A DNA stretch of 64,000 nt from Chlorocebus sabaeus (lineage: Eukaryota > Chordata > Mammalia > Primates > Cercopithecidae): positions 62,001-126,000 of the forward strand of contig NW_027327443.1 of NCBI RefSeq assembly GCF_047675955.1, read 5' to 3'. Below are positions 49,601-64,000 of this stretch, piece after piece (within the stretch, counting starts at the first letter, position 1; the number at the start of each line of letters is the position of its first letter). Below the pieces are notes generated by a model. It was given only the letters and a program-made list of their open reading frames with translations, was not told the DNA's origin and did not search any database. The position numbers and the translations under genes are program-made.

Positions 49601-50531
49601 GTACTGGGTTCATCTCACTGGGGAGTGCCAGACGATCGGTGCTGGTCAGCTGCTGCAGCCTGACCCGTGAGAGCTGAAGCAGGGCGAGGCATTGCCTCAC
49701 CTGGAAAGCGCAAGGGGGAAGGGAATCCCTTTTCCTAGCCAGGGGAACTGAGACACACAACACCTGGAAAATCGGGTAACTCCCACCCCAATACTGTGCT
49801 TTAAGCAAACAGGCACACCAGGAGATCATATCCCACACCTGGCCAGGAGGGTCCCACACCCACGGAGCCTCCCTCATTGCTAGCACAGCAGTCTGTGATC
49901 TACCGGCAAGGCAGCAGCGAGGCTGGGGGAGGGGCGCCCGCCATTGCTGAGGCTTAAGTAGGTAAACAAAGCTGCTGGGAAGCTCGAACTGGGTGGAGCT
50001 CACAGCAGCTCAAGGAAACCTGCCTGTCTCTGTAGACTCCACCTCTGGGGACAGGGCACAATAAACAATAACAAACGCAGCAGCTCTGCAGACGCAAACG
50101 ACTCTGTCTGACAGCTTTGAAGAGAGCAGTGGATCTCCCAACACGGAGGTTGAGATCTGAGAAGGGACAGACTCCCTGCTCAAGTGGGTCCCTGACCCCT
50201 GAGTAGCCTAACTGGGAGACATCCCCCACTAGGGGCAGTCTGACACCCCACACCTCACAGGGTGGAGTACACCCCTGAGAGGAAGCTTTCAAAGCAAGAA
50301 TCAGACAGGTACACTCGCTGTTCAGAAATATTCTATCTTCTGCAGCCTCTGCTGCTGATACCCAGGCAAACAGGGTCTGGAGTGGACCTCAAGCAATCTC
50401 CTACAGCTACAACCTACAGCTGAGGATCCTGACTGTTAGAAGGAAAGCTATCAAGCAGGAAGGACACCTACACCAAAACCCCATCAGTACATCACCATCA
50501 TCAAAGACCAGAGGCAGATAAAACCACAAAG
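49418..50531 (+). promoter_or_regulatory. L1 5' UTR with internal promoter, copy A
   Basis: Homologous to the primate L1 5' UTR (GTACTGGGTTCATCTCACT, GCAGGGCGAGGCATTGCCTC, GAGGGGCGCCCGCCATTGC). In this family the region acts as an internal RNA polymerase II promoter, with a YY1 site near the start and an antisense promoter further in. It is GC- and CpG-rich compared with the satellite. A long antisense frame (49494-50003, 169 codons) covers the region that contains ORF0 in hominid L1; I do not claim that it is translated. Confidence 0.8.
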
Positions 50532-51548
50532 ATGGGGGAAAAGCAGGGCAGAAAAGCTGGAAATTCAAAAAATAAGAACGCATCTCCCCCGGCAAAGGAG
50601 CGCAGCTCATGGCCAGCAACAGATCAAAGCTGGACGGAGAATGACTTTGACGACATGAGAGAAGAAGGCTTCAGTCCATCAAATTTCTCAGAGCTAAAGG
50701 AGGAATTATGTACCCAGCGCAAAGAAACTAAAAATCTTGAAAAAAAAGTGGAAGAATTGATGGCTAGAGTCATTAATGCAGAGAAGCTCACAAATGAAAT
50801 GAAAGAGATGAAAACCATGGCACGAGAAATACGTGACAAATGCACAAGCTTCAGTAACCGACTCGATCAACTGGAAGAAAGAATGTCAGCGATGGAGGAT
50901 CAAATGAATGAAATGAAGCGAGAAGAGAAACCAAAAGAAAAAAGAAGAAAAAGAAATGAACAAAGCCTGCAAGAAGTATGGGATTATGTAAAAAGACCAA
51001 ATCTACGTCTGATTGGGGTGCCTGAAAGTGAGGGGGAAAATGGAACCAAGTTGGAAAACACTCTTCAGGATATCATCCAGGAGAACTTCCCCAACCTAGT
51101 AGGTCAGGCCAACATTCAAATCCAGGAAATACAGAGAACGCCACAAAGATACTCCTCGAGAAGAGCAACTCCAAGACACATAATTGCCAGATTCACCAAA
51201 GTTGAAATGAAGGAAAAAATCTTAAGGGCAGCCAGAGAGAAAGGTCGGGTTACCCACAAAGGGAAGCCCACCAGACTAACAGCAGATCTCTCGGCAGAAA
51301 CTCTTCAAGCCAGAAGAGAGTGGGGGCCCATATTCAACATTCTTAAAGAAAAGAATTTTAAACCCAGAATTTTATATCCAGCCAAACTAAGTTTCATACG
51401 TGAAGGAGAAATAAAATCCTTTACAGATAAGCAAATGCTTAGAGATTTTGTCACCACTAGGCCTGCCTTACGAGAGACCCTGAAGGAAGCACTAAACATG
51501 GAAAGGAACAACCGGTACCAGCCATTGCAAAAACATGCCAAAATGTAA
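50532..51548 (+). CDS. ORF1: L1 ORF1 protein, intact, copy A
   Basis: A 338-residue frame, the length usual for primate L1 ORF1p. ORF1p is a trimeric RNA-binding chaperone that coats L1 RNA in cytoplasmic particles and is needed for retrotransposition. In order it shows a basic N-terminus (MGEKQGRKAG), a long heptad-rich coiled coil (about residues 50-150, e.g. LEKKVEELMARVINAEKL), an RRM-like domain (about 155-255, from WDYVKRPNLRLIGVPESE) and a basic C-terminal domain (REKGRV, YPAKLSF). The ATG follows the conserved ACCACAAAG context at the end of the 5' UTR. It is separated from ORF2 by 63 bp, as in human L1. There is no internal stop or frameshift. Expression from a centromeric location is unknown, and the partner ORF2 is broken. 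Confidence 0.93.
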   Translation: MGEKQGRKAGNSKNKNASPPAKERSSWPATDQSWTENDFDDMREEGFSPSNFSELKEELCTQRKETKNLEKKVEELMARVINAEKLTNEMKEMKTMAREIRDKCTSFSNRLDQLEERMSAMEDQMNEMKREEKPKEKRRKRNEQSLQEVWDYVKRPNLRLIGVPESEGENGTKLENTLQDIIQENFPNLVGQANIQIQEIQRTPQRYSSRRATPRHIIARFTKVEMKEKILRAAREKGRVTHKGKPTRLTADLSAETLQARREWGPIFNILKEKNFKPRILYPAKLSFIREGEIKSFTDKQMLRDFVTTRPALRETLKEALNMERNNRYQPLQKHAKM

Positions 51549-51611
51549 AGACAATCAAGGCTAGGAAGAAACTGCATCAACTAATGAGCAAAATAACCAG
51601 TTAATATCATA

Positions 51612-55439
<3,828 letters not shown>

Positions 55440-55657
55440 ACAATGAGATCACTTGGACTCGGGAAGGGGAACATCACACACCGGGGCCTATCATGGGGAG
55501 GGGGGAGCGGGGAGGGATTGCATTGGGAGTTATACCTGATGTAAATGACGAGTTGATGGGTGCAACACACCAACATGGCACAAGTATACATATGTAGCAA
55601 ACCTGCACGTTGTGCACATGTACCCTACAAGTTGAAGTTTAATAATGATAAATAAAT

Positions 55658-55688
<31 letters not shown>
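55440..55688 (+). other. L1 3' UTR and patterned A-rich tail, copy A
   Basis: The 3' UTR starts after the ORF2 stop. It includes a G-rich, potentially quadruplex-forming tract at about 55493-55516 and the conserved TATACATATGTAGCAAACC. The tail is an AAAT repeat (about 55661-55688) and not pure A, a common outcome of microsatellite growth in old A-tails. It lacks the tandem GACGAGTTGATGGGTGC doubling seen in the truncated element at 45089. Confidence 0.88.
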
Positions 55689-55689
<1 letters not shown>

Positions 55690-55702
55690 AGAAGCCTTTC
55701 GC
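55689..55702 (+). repeat. Right target-site duplication of L1 copy A
   Basis: AAGAAGCCTTTCGC repeats the bases directly before the L1 5' end. Beyond it the alpha monomer resumes in phase (GAAGACTCATCTTGTGGAA). Confidence 0.88.
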
Positions 55703-57761
55703 GAAGACTCATCTTGTGGAATTTGCAAAGTGATATTTGGAAGCCCATAAAGGGCCATGGTGAAAAAGGAAATATCTTCAGTTAAAAACTGGAAAGAAGC
55801 TTTCTGAGAGACTGCTTTGTATTCTCTTAATTCATCTCACACAATTACCGCTTTCCCCTCAAGAATCCTTTCGCTAAGACTGCTCTTGTGGAATTTGCAG
55901 AGTGATATTTGGAAGCCCATAGAGGACTATGGTGAAAAAGGAAATATCTTCAGTTACAAACTGGAAAGAAGCTTTCTGACAAACTGCTTTGTGTTCTGTT
56001 AATTCATCTCACAGAGTTACAGCTTTCCCCTCAAGATGTCTTTCTCTGAGACTGTTCTTGTGGAAACTGCAAAGTGATGTTTGGAAGCTCAAAGGGGCTA
56101 TGGTGAAAAAGGAAATACACTAAGATAAAAACCGAAAAGAAACTTTCTGAAAAACTGCTTAGTGTTCTGTTAGTTCATCTCACAGAGTTACAGCTTTCCC
56201 CTCAGGAAGCCGTTCACTAAGACTGTTCTTGTGAAATTTGGAAAGTAATATTAGGAAGCCCATAGAGGGCAATGGTGAAAAAGAAAATATCTTCCATGAA
56301 AAACTGTAAAAAATCTTTCTGAGAAACTGACTTGTGTTCTGTTAATTCATGTCACAGAGTTACAGCTTTCCACTTAAGAAGCCTTTCCCTAAGACTGTTC
56401 TTGTGGAATTTGCAAAGTGATATTTGGAAGCCCATAGATGGCTATGGTGAAAGAGAAAATATCTTCCTTAAGAAACTGGAAAGAAGCTTTCTGAGAGACA
56501 GCTTTGTGTTCCATTAATTAATCTCACAGAGTTACAGCTTTCCCCTCAAGAAGCCTTTCGCTAAGACTGTTCTTGTGGAATTTGCAACGTGACATTTGGA
56601 AGCCCATAAAGGGCCATGGTGAAAAAGGAAATATCTTCAGTTAAAAACTGGAAAGAAGCTTTCTGAGAGACTGCTTTGTATTCTCTTAATTCATCTCACA
56701 CAATTACAGCATTCCCCTCAAGAAGCCTTTCGCTAAGACTGCTCTTTTGGAATTTGAAGAGTGATATTTTGAAGCCCATAGAGGGCTATGGTGAAAAAGG
56801 AAATATCTTCCGTTAAAAACTGGAAAGAAGCTTTCTGAGAAACTGCTTTGTGTTCTGTTAATTCATCTCACAGTGTTACAGCTTTCCCTCAGGAATCCTA
56901 TAGTTAAAGCTGTTCTTGTAGAATTTGCAAAGCGATATTTGGAAGCCCATAGAGGGCTATGGTGAAAAAGTAAATATCCTAAAATAGAAACTGAAATGAA
57001 ACTTTCTGAGAAACTGTTATGTGTTCTGTTAATTCATCTCACAGAGTTACAGCTTTCCCCTCAAGAAGCCTTTCGCTAAGACGGTTCTTGTGGAATTTGC
57101 AAAGTGATATTTGGAAGCCCATAGAGGGCTATGGCGAGAAAGGAAATATCCTAGGATAAAAACTGAAAATAAGCTTTCTGAGAAACTGCTTTGTGTTCTG
57201 TTAATTCAACTACCAGAGTTACCGTTTCCCCTCAAGTAGCCTTTCTCAAGAAGCCTTTCGCTAAGACTGTTCTTGTGGAATTTGCAAAGTGATGTTTGGA
57301 AGCGCATAGAGGGCTATGGTGAAAAAGCAAATATCTTCAGTTAAAAACTGGAAAGAATCTTTCTGAGAAACTGCTTTATGTTCTGTTAGTTCATCTCACA
57401 GAGTTACAGCTTTCCCGCAAGGAACCGTTCACTAAGGCTGTTGTTGTGGAATTTGCAAAGTGATATTTGGAAGCCCATTGAGGGCTATGTTGAAAAAGGA
57501 AATATGCTAAGATAAAAACTGAAAAGAAGGTATCTGAGAAACTGCTATGTGTTCTGTTAATGACCTCACAGAGTTACAGCTTTCCCTTCAAGAAGACTTT
57601 CGCTAAGTCTGTTCTTGTGGAATTTGCAAAGGGATATTGGGAAGCCCGTAGAGGGCTATGGTGAAAAAGGAAATATCTCCGGTAAAAAACTGGAAAGAAG
57701 CTTTCCGAGAAACTGCTTTGTGTTCTGTTAATTCATCTCACAGAGTTACAGCTTTCCCCTC

Positions 57762-57775
57762 AAGAAGCCTTTCGC
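57762..57775 (+). repeat. Left target-site duplication of L1 copy B
   Basis: AAGAAGCCTTTCGC directly before GGATGGCCGAATAGG, the same 14 bp and the same junction as copy A. It pairs with 63949-63962. Confidence 0.88.
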
Positions 57776-58791
57776 GGATGGCCGAATAGGAACAGCTCCA
57801 GTCTCCAACTCCCAGCGCGAGCGACACAGAAGACCGGTGATTTCTGCATTTTCAACTGAGGTACTGGGTTCATCTCACTGGGGAGTGCCAGACGATCGGT
57901 GCTGGTCAGCTGCTGCAGCCTGACCAGCGAGAGCTGAAGCAGGGCGAGGCATTGCCTCACCTGGAAAGCGCAAGGGGGAAGGGAATCCCTTTTCCTAGCC
58001 AGGGGAACTGAGACACACAACACCTGGAAAATCGGGTAACTCCCACCCCAATACTGTGCTTTAAGCAAACAGGCACACCAGGAGATCATATCCCACACCT
58101 GGCCGGGAGGGTCCCACACCCACGGAGCCTCCCTCATTGCTAGCACAGCAGTCTGTGATCTACCGGCAAGGCAGCAGCGAGGCTGGGGGAGGGGCGCCCG
58201 CCATTGCTGAGGCTTAAGTAGGTAAACAAAGCTGCTGGGAAGCTCGAACTGGGTGGAGCTCACAGCAGCTCAAGGAAACCTGCCTGTCTCTGTAGACTCC
58301 ACCTCTGGGGACAGGGCACAATAAACAATAACAAACGCAGCAGCTCTGCAGACGCAAACGACTCTGTCTGACAGCTTTGAAGAGAGCAGTGGATCTCCCA
58401 ACACGGAGGTTGAGATCTGAGAAGGGACAGACTCCCTGCTCAAGTGGGTCCCTGACCCCTGAGTAGCCTAACTGGGAGACATCCCCCACTAGGGGCAGTC
58501 TGACACCCCACACCTCACAGGGTGGAGTACACCCCTGAGAGGAAGCTTTCAAAGCAAGAATCAGGCAGGTACACTCGCTGTTCAGAAATATTCTATCTTC
58601 TGCATCCTCTGCTGCTGATACCCAGGCAAACAGGGTCTGGAGTGGACCTCAAGCAATCTCCTACAGCTACAACCTACAGCTGAGGATCCTGACTGTTAGA
58701 ACGAAAGCTATCAAAAAGGAAGGACACCTACACCAAAACCCCATCAGTACATCACCATCATCAAAGACCAGAGGCAGATAAAACCACAAAG
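57776..58791 (+). promoter_or_regulatory. L1 5' UTR with internal promoter, copy B
   Basis: The same region as in copy A but with a single 5' end, lacking the 98 bp tandem copy and the canonical GAGGGGCGGAGCAAG start. It begins GGATGGCCGAATAGG, about a dozen bases short of the family start, so only a partial YY1-type site is present. An antisense frame of 167 codons (57760-58263) is kept here too. Confidence 0.78.
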
Positions 58792-59808
58792 ATGGGGAAA
58801 AAGCAGGGCAGAAAAGCTGGAAGTTCAAAAAATAAGAGCGCATCTCCCCCGGCAAAGGAGCGCAGCTCATCGCCAGCAACAGATCAAAGCTGGACGGAGA
58901 ATGACTTTGACGACATGAGAGAAGAAGGCTTCAGTCCATCAAATTTCTCAGAGCTAAAGGAGGAATTACGTACCCAGCGCAAAGAAACTAAAAATCTTGA
59001 AAAAAAAGTGGAAGAATTGATGGCTAGAGTCATTAATGCAGAGAAGCTCACAAACGAAATGAAAGAGACGAAAACCATGGCACGAGAAATACGTGACAAA
59101 TGCACAAGCTTCAGTAACTGACTCGATCAACTGGAAGAAAGAATGTCAGCGATGGAGGATCAAATGAATGAAATGAAGCGAGAAGAGAAACCAAAAGAAA
59201 AAAGAAGAAAAAGAAATGAACAAAGCCTGCAAGAAGTATGGGATTATGTAAAAAGACCAAATCTACGTCTGATTGGGGTGCCTGAAAGTGAGGGGGAAAA
59301 TGGAACCAAGTTGGAAAACACTCTTCAGGATATCATCCAGGAGAACTTCCCCAACCTAGTAGGGCAGGCCAACATTCAAATCCAGGAAATACAGAGAACG
59401 CCACAAAGATACTCCTCGAGAAGAGCAACTCCAAGACACATAATTGCCAGATTCACCAAAGTTGAAATGAAGGAAAAAATCTTAAGGGCAGCCAGAGAGA
59501 AAGGTCGGGTTACCCACAAAGGGAAGCCCACCAGACTAACAGCAGATCTCTCGGCAGAAACTCTTCAAGCCAGAAGAGAGTGGGGGCCCATATTCAACAT
59601 TCTTAAAGAAAAGAATTTTAAACCCAGAATTTTATATCCAGCCAAACTAAGTTTCATAAGTGAAGGAGAAATAAAATCCTTTACAGATAAGCAAATGCTT
59701 AGAGATTTTGTCATCACTAGGCCTGCCTTACAAGAGACCCTGAAGGAAGCACTAAACATGGAAAGGAACAACCGGTACCAGCCATTGCAAAAACATGCCA
59801 AACTGTAA
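58792..59808 (+). pseudogene. ORF1: L1 ORF1 with an in-frame stop at codon 110, copy B
   Basis: The 1017 bp reading frame equals that of copy A, but CGA has become TGA at 59119-59121 (AGTAACTGACTCGAT), cutting the protein at 109 residues within the coiled coil. The change is C to T in a CpG, as expected from deamination of methylated cytosine. An in-frame ATG at 59143 would leave a 221-residue fragment with the RRM-like and C-terminal domains but without most of the trimerising coiled coil. There is no other stop or frameshift. Other amino acid changes from copy A include W to S (SSWPAT/SSSPAT) and C to R (EELCTQ/EELRTQ). Confidence 0.93.
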
Positions 59809-59871
59809 AGACAATCAAGGCTAGGAAGAAACTGCATCAACTAATGAGCAAAATAACCAGTTAATATCATA

Positions 59872-63699
<3,828 letters not shown>

Positions 63700-63917
63700 A
63701 CAATGAGATCACTTGGACTCGGGAAGGGGAACATCACACACTGGGGCCTATCATGGGGAGGGGGGAGCGGGGAGGGATTGCATTGGGAGTTATACCTGAT
63801 GTAAATGACGAGTTGATGGGTGCAACACACCAACATGGCACAAGTATACATATGTAGCAAACCTGCACGTTGTGCACATGTACCCTACAAGTTGAAGTTT
63901 AATAATGATAAATAAAT

Positions 63918-63948
<31 letters not shown>
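63700..63948 (+). other. L1 3' UTR and patterned tail, copy B
   Basis: Identical to copy A except CACACTGGGG for CACACCGGGG at 63742. The AAAT tail has the same length and pattern in both copies. Since such microsatellites change quickly, this supports very recent common descent of the 3' halves. Confidence 0.88.
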
Positions 63949-63949
<1 letters not shown>

Positions 63950-63962
63950 AGAAGCCTTTCGC
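63949..63962 (+). repeat. Right target-site duplication of L1 copy B
   Basis: AAGAAGCCTTTCGC directly after the tail, matching 57762-57775. Confidence 0.88.
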
Positions 63963-64000
63963 GAAGACTCATCTTGTGGAATTTGCAAAGTGATATTTGG
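63949..64000. repeat. Alpha satellite at the window end
   Basis: The alpha monomer resumes exactly as after copy A (GAAGACTCATCTTGTGGAA, matching 55700 onward), including its private variants. The duplicated unit therefore extends beyond the window. Confidence 0.9.

Larger units (their letters stand above)
55689..57775. repeat. Alpha satellite between the two L1 copies
   Basis: About twelve monomers. 56155-56900 repeats the monomers that flank copy A (49010-49417 plus 55689-55960) without the L1, showing the uninterrupted target CAAGAAGCCTTTCGCTAAGACTG near 56547. A short internal duplication (CTCAAGTAGCCTTTCTCAAGAAGCC) lies at about 57231-57255. The immediate left flank of copy B is identical to that of copy A only for the last 45 or so bases. 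Further out it is a different monomer. Confidence 0.92.

Noticed and set aside
50624..50845. Antisense frames within L1 ORF1 and ORF2 (also 51305, 51923, 52388, 53133 and copy B equivalents)
   Set aside because: They are shadows of the L1 coding strand. The recognised protein motifs are all on the plus strand.

Overview
This 64 kb window is primate centromeric or pericentromeric DNA. About 48 kb is alpha satellite, in head-to-tail monomers of roughly 170-172 bp, and most of the rest is LINE-1. It holds no host protein-coding gene, tRNA, rRNA or CRISPR array; open frames inside the satellite are chance products of the repeat. Two features point to an Old World monkey (for example macaque, baboon or vervet). 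The monomer closely resembles the classic African green monkey alpha repeat as I recall it, with a HindIII-type AAGCTT and a pJ-alpha-type motif in most monomers. The L1 3' ends also carry variants I associate with the cercopithecoid L1 lineage. Species and chromosome are not determined. A long higher-order repeat (HOR) would be unusual for autosomal Old World monkey alpha satellite, so a sex chromosome, perhaps Y, is a guess to test.

Layout. (1) 1-31629: a highly homogeneous HOR array with two alternating unit forms, a 3087 bp 'S' form of 18 monomers and a 6646 bp 'L' form of about 39 monomers, in the order S-L-S-L-L-S-L(partial). Copies differ by only about one or two bases per kb by eye. 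(2) 31630-45088: divergent alpha satellite without that HOR, including three copies of a strikingly different monomer type spaced four monomers apart (about 685 bp). (3) 45089-47613: a 2.5 kb non-satellite block. It starts with a 5'-truncated L1 3' end and its A-tail, continues into unrelated DNA (an old L1 3' UTR, AT-rich DNA and a minus-strand LTR), and ends in a second poly(A) 24 bp after an AATAAA. This has the form of an L1 3' transduction. (4) 47614-49417: divergent alpha. (5) 49418-55688: a near-full-length L1 (copy A) with 14 bp target-site duplications. (6) 55689-57775: alpha. (7) 57776-63948: a second near-full-length L1 (copy B) at the identical alpha position with the same target-site duplication and the same right flank. 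(8) 63949-64000: alpha.

The two L1s descend from one insertion that was then amplified with its satellite flank in a roughly 8.26 kb unit. They share two ORF2 frameshifts. Their 5' halves differ at about 40 sites over 3.2 kb, but their 3' halves differ at only two sites over 2.9 kb, which suggests a recombination or conversion boundary near 52.8/61.06 kb. ORF1 is intact in copy A and has a CGA-to-TGA stop in copy B. Neither element appears able to make intact ORF2 protein.
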